From NCBI GenBank assembly GCA_964036275.1, contig OZ038434.1, positions 39,269,279-39,333,278 of the forward strand: a DNA stretch of 64,000 nucleotides. The letters are read 5' to 3'. The stretch's first letter is position 1. Every line of letters starts with the position of its first letter. Shown piece after piece: positions 33,328 to 47,000 of this stretch. The translations under genes were made by a program, and so were the position numbers. The notes beneath the pieces are model-generated. The model searched no databases, was not told where the DNA came from, and saw only the letters and a program-made list of their open reading frames with translations. The DNA comes from Litoditis marina. Its lineage: Eukaryota > Nematoda > Chromadorea > Rhabditida > Rhabditidae.

Positions 33328-34532
33328 GATTACCACACAGCGCAAAAATAGAAATCATTAAGTTATAGTGTCGTTAGCAAACAAATCACAATTTTTGACT
33401 TTCGACTCAATCACAATTGGATCAAACTACAGATCAACGGAACAGAACCTTTACCTTTTTTATAGCCTACATTTCTCAGAGCGGGCATACATGTAATTCT
33501 AGAGCGACGAAAACACTTAAAAATTTTCGAGTCGAGTCAAACTCGAGAACTCCAAAACGTGAAAACTCCAGAACTCGAGAACCCGATACTTCAAAAACTC
33601 GGCTTTCTCCAATCCTCAAAATGTGGACTCTATTTACAAGCTTACATTTTTCTGACAATTTTCCCTGTGGTGATCAGTTTCAACATTTTCAGATTGACAC
33701 CTTCATAGAACAAGAAGATCGAACTGACGAATTGGTACAGGCAATCATCACAGAAAACGACAAGGAGGACCTATTGGCGTACGCAATTTGTCAACTTAAA
33801 CTCAACTAGAATTGGGTTGATACCAATTTTATTTGCTGTCCAAGAACAAATGTTTCTGCATGACGTACTAATTACTGCTTAGAAAATCGTTAAATGGTTC
33901 TTTGCTGCGGACCTACTTAGAGACACCAAAACTGAAAAAATTTCATTACACCTTTCCAAGTTCTGACACTGACCCGGTGATATTTTCACTGGTTTCTCCG
34001 CTTTGTACTGCAAGTGGATATTTTGTCAGCTTCTAGTATACTGTTACTTCGAAAAAAAAAGCTGAAATTATTTACGAACTGATACCTGGCTATGTTTTTC
34101 TACAGAGCCTGCCTGAATCCAGTGGTAGTGAAGGGGCAACTCATCTTCAGCAATTCTCCCAAACTCGTCAAGATCATAACCTATGGAACAACCGAACACA
34201 TAACAATGATGGAGGATCTGGTTTCTGGTTAGTTTATTGGTTTTCTCATTAAAAGTTAAATGAAGTTTATTCGTGGAATGTATAGGCTTTTCCATTCCTA
34301 CTAAGCTCACAGTATAATTGCGAAATGTTCAGTCCACTCTACATATATTCGTTGACCCAGTCCATTTGGTGTAACTTTACACTTTTTAGAAGATGCATGG
34401 AATTTTCTGCAACAGGCCGAATACTAGATATAAAGATAACTCAGAGAATGGACAGTTGAGCCGCAATTGGCAATTGTAGCTAGGTTTGACAGGTCAAACT
34501 ACAAATCTCATTCTGTAATCACCATTTTTCAG
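33328..34532. other. Intergenic stretch with one exon-like segment
   Basis: Contains a TCGAG-rich repeat at 33505-33610. A segment at 33692-33809 follows a TTTTCAG and is open to a stop (IDTFIEQEDRTDELVQ...), but I find no partner exon and its phase does not join the PP1-like gene cleanly. It could be an alternative first exon or a pseudo-exon. Confidence 0.35.
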
Positions 34533-34540
34533 ATATAGAC

Positions 34541-37500
34541 ATGGTGCCGAAAGGCAGTCAAGCCTGTGCGGGCGCCCTCCTAAAAGGGATGATTTCGCAT
34601 GGCGCCCAACAGTTTCCCTTCCACGTTCCCCAGTTGAAGGCGGTCTTGAAAGCGGCTAAGGAGGTGGTGCAACAGGAATGCAGTCTGCTACAGGTATATT
34701 TCACTTTCGGAGAAAGTCTTATGACGGGACAACTTGACTTCAAATATCCTTTGTCAACCAGAAGAGATTGGCATTAATAATACTGCGTTACTCTTTGGTA
34801 GGCGATCTTAGATTGAGGTGATGAACAATTTACATTGTTAATACGTTTTCAAACTCCACGAAGTATTTATACAGCGTGCTTGAATGCATCGGGATCGAAC
34901 TACAAACACATCAAAGTGCAACTACATGACAGTCGTAGCCTTCAGTCTACAGCGTGATCCAATTTCACAATATTTGTTTTTCTAGGTCCCCGTTTCCTGC
35001 GTGATCTACGGTGATATCCACGGTCAATACTCTGACCTCCTACGCTGGTTCAACCTCAATGGGTGGCCTAATAGAACCAGGTCCGTAATTCCCTGATTTT
35101 GATTCGATTTTACTACTTTTTCTATGTGATTTTTTTTTCTATGTGAGTTTTTAAAAGCGAAATCAGACACTCATTTCGAACGCTAGATTCTTGGAGTTTT
35201 CTTGATTAACGGTTCTGTTGTTCAGTTCAGGAATACCTCACCACTTACAACTCGAACAAGTTACTTAAAACACTACCGAGTTGTTCTCGATATGACCAGT
35301 TAAACCAACCAATTCCAGGAGTGTTTTCCTGGGTGATTTTGTGGATCGTGGATCGCATGGCATCGAAGTTATCGCCATCATGGCTTGTCTAAAGGTACGC
35401 TTAGCTCAATCTGTTCGTTCACGCTCTCAGTATGATACTGAATTTTTCAGTCAACAATTCAACATCTACATACTGAATGTATTGCTATTTCCGGAAACTT
35501 ACCTTTTTATCACATAATAGCTCATACTTTCGATACAGTTCATGTATGTAGAAAACGGCACATACGAAACTGATTAACTGTAATGTATGTACACTGTATG
35601 CAAAAAAATGATATCACTTATGAAAAAAATTTGACAAATTACAACCTATTTCAGATTCTGTTCCCGCGAAACATCTTTTTCTGTCGAGGAAACCACGAGG
35701 AGGAGAACTTGAACAAGGCCTACTCCTTTTACAACGAGGTCAAAATGCGGTTCGAAGGTAGTTTTAGACATTTAATTGTAGTTTAAACTGCATTTGAAAC
35801 CTCATAACGTCATTTTGGAAGCTGACCTCTGATATAACCCGACCGTATAACAGCAGAGTGTAGAGTACTCACTGTTTATCCTGCTTGTCCTTCCGAACAT
35901 CCTGCTTCCCCAGTCACGAAGTTAAATGAGAGAATGAGAAGAATAAATAGGAAGAGAAAGAACACATGTTGATATCTACGTTGAACTTTACTTTCGATGT
36001 TTGTTTTTCGCTCTTTTTATTGTCTCTCATTTTCAGATAACAATCCAGCAGACAACATCTACACGTACTTCAAGCAGTTGTTCATACACCTCCCCCTCTC
36101 TGCTCTGATCGGAGAAAAGATACTCGGAATGCACGGAGGAATCAGTCCAAGGCTGACTCGGTTACAGGTTCGCAAACTTTGAGATCATTCAAAAAAATAT
36201 TAATTGATGGAGATTTCGAATTTTTCTCCACACACTCAGCGAGACTGAGCAGCATTAAAATCATCATGTACTTTGTACTGACAATTTTATTACTGACGTT
36301 TAGTTCTGTGCAGTCACTTTTGCAATCCCCTAAATTATGATAAAATTATTTGTAACAAAAAGCATTTACAAACTACAATTATCACATGTAGATGTTGAAA
36401 ATCAAATTGCAGGACATTCGCGACATCAAACGACCCATCGACGACTTCGAAGTTGGTTCGCTGGCCTGTGATCTGGTCTGGTCCGATCCCGATCTAGGAA
36501 ATGGCTCGGCCGAGTTCAGACCAAATCTTGACCGGTAAAAAAGTTTTCAAAGTTAGACCTTCCGTCTGAGACTAAATTTTATTATCCAGAGTGAACTGTG
36601 AACTGAAGTAGTGAAATATGAAGTCAAAACTAACATAAGTGCAGTGTGCCACCTGATTGAAAGTTTACAAAAAGTGGTAATTGTGTGATTCTTCAGTACT
36701 AGCAATCTGGACATGATAATTGCAACTTTGGGTGAGAGGGATAACTTGAGTGGTCGGTGCAATTGAAAACCAACTTTCTTTTTCAGAGAACCCAAAATAG
36801 GCATCGGACAACTGTTTTCAGCGGCTGCTGTTCAATCGACGTGTCAGAAACTTTGTATTGATCTGGTGGTTCGGGGGCATCAGGTAGGAAGTTCCGAGAA
36901 TTTTTTTATTGGTTTCATATGATAGTTGATTGATAATAAACAGTACTAATTTCACCTGAAACCTCAATTAAAGATAAGTTTGCATTCAACCATAATACAT
37001 CATAGTTTTCTGTTGTGTTATGACACATCGGGATGGAATGACTATGACATGCACGGTGTAGACTTATTTCGAAATGAGCAAGCTTTATATGTGAATAAGT
37101 TCATATACGAATATGATGTAACCATTCCAGGCTCCACTTCATGGTTATGCCCGATGGGCCAACGGTCGTCTAATTACCCTCTTCTCTGCTCCCGGATACA
37201 AGGGGAAATCACAGGATTCAGTCAACATGGGCGCCTGCATCGAGGCAAACGCCAACGGGAATCTCGTCATCAAACAGGTTGGACAATCATTCATATATAG
37301 GATGTAGTTTGATCTCTGGAATGATTCACGAGATCAAACCACAAACGCATTGGGCTAGGGTGGGCCAATCCCTGCAGTGGACAGTAGTTCATGTGTTCAT
37401 CTACATTGAAATTATGTGACACGGATCTTCCAAGACAGAGAAAAACACGACGTAGAATAAAACTGAGATAAGAGCGTATGTCTATAGTACAAGTAGTCCT

Positions 37501-37819
37501 TGTTGTGTTTACATGTCACAAATAAGCGTTTACATGTGTCTACGAAGATAAAACCAACATGGTGGGGAGAATGATAAATTTTTAAATTCTGAATCTTTCT
37601 AGGTTTGGAGGATGGCTATAATTCTTGAACGAACTTTGTTCAGAGAGAAGAATACATTCAAAATTTGTATTATGTTTATGCTTTAGAAAGGCATTTCAGC
37701 TGAGAGTGACGGAAGAATTTCGCCAAAAAAGAATCGACGATGTGGAAATTCGGCGAAAAAGTTTGCTCGAGAGAATGGCGTCAGAACGAGAGAAGAAGTC
37801 AGAAAAAAGTCCGGTCTAA
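34541..37819 (+). CDS. PP1-like Ser/Thr protein phosphatase, divergent, 347 residues
   Basis: Nine exons: 34541-34693, 34986-35080, 35319-35394, 35655-35757, 36037-36167, 36413-36534, 36787-36883, 37131-37277, 37700-37819; all phases agree. Every metallophosphatase signature is present in order: GDIHGQ (residues ~60-65), GDFVDRG, RGNHE, MHGGIS, ACDLVWSDP and RGHQ. All metal ligands and the proton-donor His are therefore kept, so it should be catalytically active on phospho-Ser/Thr. GDIHG at ~60 matches the usual PP1 spacing (~63), supporting this start; the ATG follows a TTTTTCAG acceptor and may be trans-spliced. The loop that binds microcystin and okadaic acid in PP1 reads APGYKG instead of APNYCG: the reactive Cys is replaced by Lys while Tyr is kept. 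A Lys/Arg/Glu-rich helical tail replaces the usual PP1 C-terminus. Nematodes have many such divergent, often germline, PP1 paralogues; tissue here is unknown. Confidence 0.9.
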
Positions 37820-37823
37820 TAAA
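37818..37823 (+). promoter_or_regulatory. Poly(A) signal AATAAA overlapping the PP1-like stop codon
   Basis: The TAA stop at 37817-37819 overlaps AATAAA, implying an extremely short 3' UTR. Confidence 0.55.
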
Positions 37824-38012
37824 CTTTTCTGTTCGGTTTGTGTGAAATGGTTCAAAAATGGTTCCAGCAAACTCTAAGATTACAGAAAAGCATGTTGAAG
37901 TTTCACATATATATCTTCGCACAGGGAAACGATGAACTTCTCGTCTGATAAACGTTTCTCAAACGACTTTTGTCTAACTCTCCTGTTCGGGTTGTGTGGA
38001 TGCGATACATCA

Positions 38013-38181
38013 GACGTGGTAGCCATCTCTCTAAAACCTCATGGGATACCTCCTGAACAATATCTCACGAACTTTCATGAGATTCTATTGATTTCTATGC
38101 CACAACACTGGAAGTTCACGAGATTCTCATGATGAAATCATATAAGCCTCTCATGAGGTTGGAGGGATTGGTATGTCGCCA
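38013..38181. mobile_element. Hairpin MITE, diverged second copy
   Basis: Ends GACGTGGTAGCCATCTCTC and GGAGGGATTGGTATGTCGCC are imperfect inverted repeats related to the element at 32233-32410; the interior again has TCATGAG-type palindromes. It lies in the tail-to-tail space between the PP1-like gene and the giant gene. Confidence 0.5.
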
Positions 38182-38467
38182 GTTCGCAGTGATTCACGGA
38201 ATATCCCATATTTTGCTCAACCTGTTCTCTAGAGTATACTCCTGAACTTGTTTAGAAAAAAGAGACACATGTTTCAAAGTTGTTAGACAGTCTTTCAAAT
38301 ATTCACCACGACAAAACGCTAAACAAAAAAAACGGAGCCAACAAGATTTAGGTCACTCACTGTGAGTTTTTTATGTTCATTATCTACAAGATTGATCGAA
38401 CAATGAAAACCCGAAATCGAAATGAGAATTACAGTAAAATCATAGGTATAACAACAACTTCAAAATG

Positions 38468-38473
38468 TTTATT
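38468..38473 (-). promoter_or_regulatory. Poly(A) signal of the giant VWA/EGF/lectin gene
   Basis: AATAAA on the minus strand 20 nt beyond the TAG stop at 38493, at the position expected for nematode 3' end formation. Confidence 0.65.
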
Positions 38474-38492
38474 GTCTACAAAACATGATCTA

Positions 38493-41068
38493 CTAGTTGC
38501 CGCAGTACTTTCCGCCGTTGGTACTGGAAGATACACTTTGTAATAAACGAAATTACTTCAACAGTTTTTGAAAGTTTGGATTTCCCAAATCTGCATACCT
38601 TTTTCCCCAATATAAAAGCATTATATAGAACTGTTTATACCAGACGCTAAATTAGATTCAGAGATACTTATTTGGGGGGGGGGGGGGGGCTTCGAGTTCA
38701 GTTATTGTTTTGTTGGATTTTTGAACTCGTCTCTATCGTATCGCGTTATTTTGCTTCCGCATGTTCACTCGGCGGGGAGCACGTTTTAGGGGTCTCAGGA
38801 AAAATTATGTCGACTATAACCTACTTTGCAATCCAGACCATTGTGTTTGTAATTTAACACGGTTGCTTTTCTGTCAAAATCTCAAAAACTGTCTTCTATA
38901 GGTCAACCTACATGTCTTGTGTACATCACAATACAAAGACAATTAAGTCACTTTCCAAAACTTACTTTGCAGTCCAGATCAGGTTCTGAATGCCCGCAAT
39001 TTGGCCGTTCAGTTGGGCGAATGTGGTTCCGTAGAACGAACAGGCCGCTCCTCCGGCAAGCGCCTGAAAAACATCAATTAATCAATGAATAATGAACGTC
39101 AAATCAAGCACCTAATATATGTTTCTCTGTTGCTCATTGAGAGAAGGGTAACCGATTCGTACAGGTTCTCTTGTTCAGTCGTGTCTGTGCGTTTTATATT
39201 GCAGTTAGAAAGCAATGAGATGTATGAGATAGAAGGTGAAACTGAATTATGGTCTGTCCATAAAATTAAATTTTTAGAAACGTAAGAACAACAGTTGGTA
39301 ACGTTAGAGAAACACATTAGGTATTTAAAATGTAACCAATATCGTGATGTTGGGATTTTTCGGTTCAACCTAAAACTTGACCCTTTACCTTGAGAGAGGG
39401 TAGGAGTAGGTCAAACAAAAATTGACATATTGGATGTTATCATGAAAATTTGTACAAATATTTTTGTTTTAAACAAATATAACTCTAACATATTGGAAAT
39501 AGTTTAAATTACCGGCAACGCAGTTTGTGAGGTTATTCCTGGTCCGTATCCAACGGTGATCACTCCGTATGTTCCACTCGACAGAATGGCGGCAGTTGAC
39601 GGGTTATCGGAGAATCTTACATGATAAATGGATTAAAACATGTTTTCAGTTCTTAGTTATCAGTGGTCGTTTCATGTGTTTTTCTCCATATGTTCATTTT
39701 TCCAAGCGAATAAATCCAGTCTGCACATGATCTCAAACAAATTATAATGATCTGACTGTTCTTTTCTCAGCACTCATCCCTTTTTGTGTTTCCATGAAAT
39801 TTTTAATAGTTACAATGCTATAGTTTGACAATTCTATTGTTTGAATAACTTTATCGGCCTAATATTCTGTTTTGAAGAGAATTGTTCTGAACTCACGTGG
39901 ACGTGGCTGTCACGTAGATCAAAACGTTGTTGACACCTGGCTGGTAGCCATTGCTGGTAGAAATATAGTTCGGGTTCATGGCAGTCGAAAGTGCCCTGCA
40001 AGTTTGTTATTTTTCCCGGGATCCGGTTGTCTACCCTCAGCAGTACAAATTGTCGGGACTACCTCATTTGTAATCCATATATAAACAAAACACTCATTCG
40101 TCAGTTCCAAATACTGATGTGTCGGATTGAAGAACCTTTTGTAATCATATATGGTTTATGATTGGAACGTAGTTAGTTTCGTTAGCACGGAGACTCATTG
40201 GCATGTTAAAATTTTCGGAATACTTTCTTGGGGTGAACATAAGTTTACCAAGAACTTCTCTCAATCACGTGTTTGAATAGAGCTGACAACCGCTGAACGA
40301 GATTGACAGTTTTTTTAAACTTTGAACTGGGAAAAACCTGTAACTCATTGGGTTGCTGCCGAATTGTCATTGGGAATGAAGAGAAATTTAAAACACTCAC
40401 TGGTTGAGGTACTGTCCAGCGTCGTCAAAATCAGCGTAGCTGGTCTTTATCTGCTTCAGATTACTGTTCAGGGACTGTTGCGACGAGATGGACGTGAATC
40501 CAGCCACCGACATCGGTCCCAGAGAACCATCTCCAAATACGGGGATCAGACCGACACGGGCGTTGTTTAGACCAATGGTGTAGGACAGCATCAGAGTGGA
40601 GATGAATTTGGTCATCTGGAATATATTTTGATGATGTGTTCGAACACTTGAAAAAACTTGTGCGCAGTACGTAACTATTAGTATGGGGCTCAATTGTTTT
40701 CAATGTTGCTGTTTTATTCATACTGCGGATGTCGTGCGCAACCAAGCTTGATTCAGAAGTCATCGAAAACATGGTTACAAGGAACTCTTTCATGTTTTTT
40801 TCTACTTCCAGAGACCCAATAGTTTTTGAACATTGTATCAGTTTACTTTTTTCAAAAGTTGAAACACATCGGTCTTGCGAACGTGCCATTGGACATGATA
40901 AAATATGTCGTTTGGTGAACTGATAAATTAGATTCATCCCACTTTTTTCCAAGTTTGTTCACTCACGTCATCGTAGAGAGTGGTTGCCGACTTGCTGACG
41001 TCAACGAGGAAGACGACGTCGAACTGCAGGTTCAGATTACCGAATGAGGTGGTTGGCACGGGAGTGGT
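38493..41068 (-). other. C-terminal VWA domain with intact MIDAS start
   Basis: Exons 41068-40967, 40615-40401, 39995-39897, 39615-39513, 39063-38966, 38523-38493. It opens LQFDVVFLVDVSKSATTLYD, giving the D-x-S-x-S metal-site motif, then the hydrophobic helix, ARVGLIPVFGDGS, GVNNVLIYVTATST and YGVITVGYGPG strands of a VWA fold. It is unlike the three internal VWA-like domains, which lack the motif. A metal-dependent ligand site is a fair inference. The chain ends about 45 residues after the fold. Confidence 0.85.
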
Positions 41069-44000
41069 CTGAAAAATGTATCCGGAATCAAACTATGACT
41101 TGAGTTACATCTTATTTTTACTATATAACGGCTGTAACCTGCATGTGACAGACATGTCCATGGAGAATAACCGTGGATATCCTATAAGACAAATTTACTC
41201 AATATCTCGCCACGTTGGAACGAATGAATACGTCATTCGCAATGAAGCACGTTTTTCTGACCCTAGTGACTAATGAGAACAAAATATTCACAAAACAACC
41301 GAATGGAAAAAAGAAGAACACGCTTGTACTGTATTTTATTCTATTGTACCTGGGTGGTCATAGGTGGCTGGGTGGCGCCAGGTGTAGTCTGAGGCATGCC
41401 GGCAGTGGTCACTCCACCATTGGTAGGCGACGTAGCCATGGTCTGGAAAAAGTTGTAGTTTGGTCTCGCAAGATTGCCGATTCAAGATTGAAGTTTCATA
41501 AAATCTCCATAGTCAAACACGAAAAATTCCAAATCTGAGGGCAGGAGCGTAAATTTCCAGGTTAGTGCGCATTGAAGAGTTGTTCTCGGTTTGTCTACTA
41601 CAAATAGTTGGAATGTTCACGGGAAAACTGTCAATAAGGTTTAAATCAATGGTTTATTCTTATTTACTCACCACCATCTTAGTCGTGGTCATCATTCCCG
41701 TAGGTGTGATCGGAGGGTTGGCTGAAAATCAGATATTATTCATTGACAAAATCACACATCATCCATTTATCACCAACCGTTGACCTATTGGGTTTGTTCT
41801 CTGTATAGCCAACCAATATGGTGTATGTTTCTCTATTCCTATGTGTTGGTAGTTTGAATTTCGTTTTTTTTTGGTTAAGATCTGTGGCGTTCATAGAGAT
41901 AAAACTACAACCTTAAATCAGCAATGGTTGTCCTCTATAAGTGTTAACCTACTTGTGAGCGATCCGTTGATACAGATTGCCATCTCCTGACAGTACTAAC
42001 CTATTCTGACACGTGTTTCATCGCAAACAAACTAATCTGTTATGTTTTATAATATATTCTACAAACTCACTTGTAAGAGATCCGTTGATACAGAACGCCA
42101 TTTCCTGTCTTCTGAATTCCTGGTTGAATTCGTCCATTCCGTGTACGAATATCATGAGGGCGTCTACATTGCAGGTGAACGGGTCCGAGTAGTACTCCCA
42201 GCTGCAGCCGAAACGATGGTACAACTCGGAGCGGAGAAGGACCTGAATGGAAAACACAAATTTCGTAAGCATTGGAAATTATACCTAGAAATAACCACAC
42301 ATTCAATTTTTTTCGCCTGCAAAATCCCTCAAAATGAGCTAAGTTTCATCAATATCAGTGTATTGGATAGCCAGGCGATGCATGAAAACAATAGAATACT
42401 GACATAACATGGTTACACGCTGAAAGTTTTTTGCGATTTTTCACATTTTCCGTATATGTTTTGATTCGCATTCTCCAGGTCGAAGTTAACAATAAAGTAC
42501 GCAATTTCACTATTGGAACTCACCGACTGAGTGCTCAGGTCGAAGATAACGACGTACTGGAGACGTGCACTTCTGGCTACATCAGAGTGGAACACAGCAA
42601 CGGTAGGAACTGGAGAATCAATTTGGAATGAAAATTTGCTGCAGCGAAGCGTTCATGAGTTTGAGGTGTTAGTGATTAACACGAAATCGAATGAGTAGTA
42701 ACTGTGAGCATTACCTCAAAGACATGTTTTCAGCTAACGAGATAATCTCGAGTTTCTTGTAAGACACCCCAGTTCCTTAAAAGCTTGAGAAAAATCATGT
42801 CACAACTGTATCAATTCTTACCTCCAGCCTGCGGACTCTTCTCCATCCCGTCGGAGTGCTTGCCCGTGGGGTCAGCGGCGGTAGTGGCGGCGAAGTAGTT
42901 ACTGACGGTTACACCACCGACAGAATAGATACTCGCAAAACAGGCTCCGGGAGAGGAAAGCTGAGAACAATAAGATAGTTTTCTAGATATTATTTCCCTT
43001 CGCAATCATATTCTTTCTCACCTTACTTTTTCACTTCACATGTCATTTGGGACAAACTGTGAAAACACTCCGTCAATCATATATTTGGTGGCTTTCGATA
43101 ACGGTAGGACTGCGTTTATCAAAAATTGTTTGTGGAGAGAATAAAAAGCTCTTGAAAACTGCAAAACTAAAATTATGTTGTTTCACTGCTACTTTACGAA
43201 TTTACAAAACCAAATGCATCCAATCCATACCGAGATCTTATAGATTCCCGGCGTTCCACTGGTGTCGATACTGTACATTTTCGTTTCGTCAACGTTGTAG
43301 AGAACAGCGGGTTGGATCATTTCTGAAAAAAATTACTTATACAACGTCAATGGATACGAAGAAAGAACTCACATGTTCACACACAGAATTACAACATATT
43401 TGTTTTTTTGTGCGGTGGCACTAAATGAACTAACATGAACCGATCGTCAATAAAGAACTGGTTCTCACTATATTTTCAGTAGAAACTTTAATGAGCCGTG
43501 TCAATAGCATCCAACTAGATTACCACATTGGTTTCAAGTTTACATCATTTGAAGTAACAAGCAAGAACGAGCAGCGTATGTTCAATATGTCTGCTAGTCA
43601 AACACGGTATAAGTAGGGTTTTAGTTTATAAGAAAGACAAACGGTAAACTAACGTCCGGTTGGACTGAGCGCTCCGACGGAACCGTATTGCGCAGTCTCC
43701 GTAATGTAGATCTGGGTGGTGCTGCGGTCAACCTGCAAATTGACGAGGTCGAAACATCAACAAAATATAAATTATAAAATGTTCTTTTTTTTGTGTAAAA
43801 GCGATCGCTCTTCATTGGTAACTTGACTATCACGCTGAATAGTTTTGGAATGACCCTGCAAATAGATCAGGGAACCTCTTTTGATATTATTCGTTGAAAG
43901 ATGAGTGTGTTCTTAGCTCGATTCTAATACTTAAAACTGAACATTAAAATTGCTCACATCATCGGTATATGAACTGACATTTGTGTAACACATAACGACA

Positions 44001-47000
44001 ACAAATACTGATGAGTACTCTGACTGTGCTGAAACAGACTGAACATGTCATTATTTGAATAAAGGAACTATATTTATTTTCAACAAACGTGATAAATGGA
44101 AAATGGCTCACCTGGACGTACCAGCTACCATCAGCGCAGGTGAGGTTGGTGCTCAAGGTGGGGTTGTTGAGCACAGACGACTGGTATCTGGTGGGCAGGT
44201 AGGCGGTCATGAACTGTAATCAATCAGTATGTAACCAAATGTTCGTTGTAGTTTGATCTTTGTTCTCTAGTTTGAACTTGATGCAAGGAGTAATTTACGG
44301 AGTTCGACCGGAAAACAGTGGTATTAAACTCCAAACCAGCGAGAGAGGGAAGAATATACGCAGTGGCTCGCTTAAATCGAACCCTCCATGTTTTATTCAA
44401 TCAATTTAATGAACAAATAGAATTGGTTGATCTGTCTTTATGTTTTTTTGGTACCTCTGAACAGAGCACCAGGTACATAAGACACCTAAAAAGCCAACAC
44501 CATGGTATTTCATACACGTTTTACGTAGGTGACACGTTCACTGCTAATACAAGTGCATGGAATATGTGGCCTACTTCGAGAGAATATGCTGGATTCTTGA
44601 GACTCCGTCAGAGAAGTTACTTCATTTTTTGAACAAAAAATTACGGAGTGTGAATTTCGAATCACCCATGCGACGGATGTTTTCATACATGCAGCAGTGC
44701 TGAATAAGGTTAGGTATAAACACTATACAATACCTTGGCCAAGCTGCTGCTGTTGAGGAAGAGGGCATTTCCGTCGGTCGAGTACGAGAGATAGACCAGA
44801 TGGGGAACCGAGGGGTCGGTGGGGATGGAACCACATGTGGCAGAGGTCATGTACATCCAGTGAAGCTGAACACATAAAATAAAATTCAGATTCGAGTTCT
44901 AAGCTGTGATTTCTCAAATGATAGCTGGTATGAAAATGTTCGGAACATTTTTTTTCATAATCGGTCAATTCCTGAGTGGGCGACGATTCAGCTAAAACAC
45001 GTTGAAGTATTATCTATTACTTAAGTAAAGACTTCAACTAAAAGTATATAACTTCACGATAGATACGGATGAAATCTGATTGGTAAAAGTTGAAATAAAA
45101 TTACTCATACAGTTTGTTATACGAGACATATGCCCGGAGTGTTTTAGTTGAATCGTCGCTCACTCGATTCCTTGTCTGCTCATGTTTTTCACAGTCTTTC
45201 TCTGAGCGAGTACAATACCTCGCTTTAGGTTAGTGATTCCTCCTAGCTCTCTGGAAATCTTTGTTCTACAAGGGAAATCGATAATTACCGCCTCAACCAT
45301 TTTTAAACTTACAATAGCCTCGCTGTAGGTAAGTTGCTCCTCCGTCTCCTTTCTCATATGGTAATCAGCGGCTCCTGATGCCGTCACCAACAGAATCTGC
45401 GAGTTGGGTGAAACGATCTGGTCGCGCTGACGCAATACAGTCTGCAGGGAACTGAAACATTACCAAATAATACATAGTTTCGTAGTTCGAGCGCTATAAC
45501 CACCATCATAGACGAATTTCAACCAAAAACTGATGAGGGGATCCAACTACAATCCCAGTCGCACACACGGTGTCGCTGACTACTAGTATAGAAAATAATC
45601 GATATATTTTGAAGTTTGTTCTCTATAACCGCTATTAGTGACGAATTTCGATCACGCAATACGGTTTGTAGGAAACTAAAAGCATTAGTTTGAGGAATAA
45701 TTTTTTTGTAGTCCGTTGTCCGTAACCGTCATTATTGACCAAGTGCAAGCGAGAAGCAACCGAAGCAAACCACAAACCCAGCGGCACATACGATGTTGAA
45801 ATGTTCCTGAGAGTTGTTTGACGTTCTAACTTCCGTTAGAGAGGAAATGATTGAGCATAATGTCCAATTGAACGCTACTTATTCGGAACATTACTTTTGA
45901 AGTCATTTTTGCTTTTTTTCCGGACTTAAGTAATTTGCTTATGACACGAGAAACTATGGAAACAAACTTGAAAATGTTCGTGGTACAGCTTCCGGGGTCA
46001 GTGATGAACTGCTTCTGCAGTCCGAGTAGAACCTGCAGGACCTGCGGGGAAGTGGCTTGGTAGTAGGCGAAAGTGATGTCGGTGCCTAAACAGAAGTTCC
46101 AGAGTTTTGCATTCCATCATGAAAATTTGCCATATTTTCTGCATTAGAGTGTGTTTCAATATCTCATTCGAAGAAGGAGTTTGTTTACAGAGAATTCGTG
46201 TTCGAAAACTCTGTAACTACATGTAAAACGTAGCGCCAGTGCCTAGTTATTAACTGAAGAAAAGTATCGTCCTGCAATTGTGAATTTCAACCATTCAGTT
46301 TTCGGCAGACCTTACGAAACATTCTCCAAAAGAGTTATAGGGTCAGATCTATCTTCACAAAGAAAGTCTATACAGTGTATGTTAATCTCCGTGGGTTTGT
46401 AGTTTGATCTGTTTCGGATCGACAATATTATATTAATGCGTGCACCGAGGTCAAACTACAACGATTACTTATGATTCCCAAAACGAGAAAAATATGATAA
46501 AAAGGTTAACTGACTGTTGAAGAGAACGAGAGCATAGTGGGAGAACCAGTTGGGATGTTGAGAAGTGGCAGCAGACACGATTGAGGCCAAGTTGTCAGTC
46601 AACTAGAATAACATTTATCAATTAACTTTATTTAAAAGACATCTAGTTGCCATATTGATTTACTACAATTCAAGTCAGTCATAGGTGATTTGTCTATTGT
46701 GGGGTTCGAACCAGCAACATGAATACTTCATGCGCGGGTGCTAACCGCTACACTACATAACCTCTTATCATAGGTGCTAGTGCGAGCCCAATCTAATGTA
46801 AAAAACAGGAGTCGTAGAATTGTTTCGTGAACACGTTTTCTCTGAAATCAACTGAATGATCAGAATCTTGATGATAGTTGTCTCCGGTTGAGCCTATCCC
46901 TAAAATCAAGTTTTCGAATCTCCGCAAATAAATAATAATAAATTTGTGTACGGCCTATTTCATCCGTTTGGTCACTTTATTGTGAATCAATTTTACAAGT

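Noticed and set aside
33417..33809. 130-codon plus-strand frame
   Set aside because: Most of it is TCGAG-rich repeat; only the last part after 33692 looks exon-like and it has no partner exon.
46688..46767. Functional tRNA gene
   Set aside because: A and B boxes are present but acceptor and T stems do not pair, and 9-bp target duplications mark it as a retroposed pseudogene.
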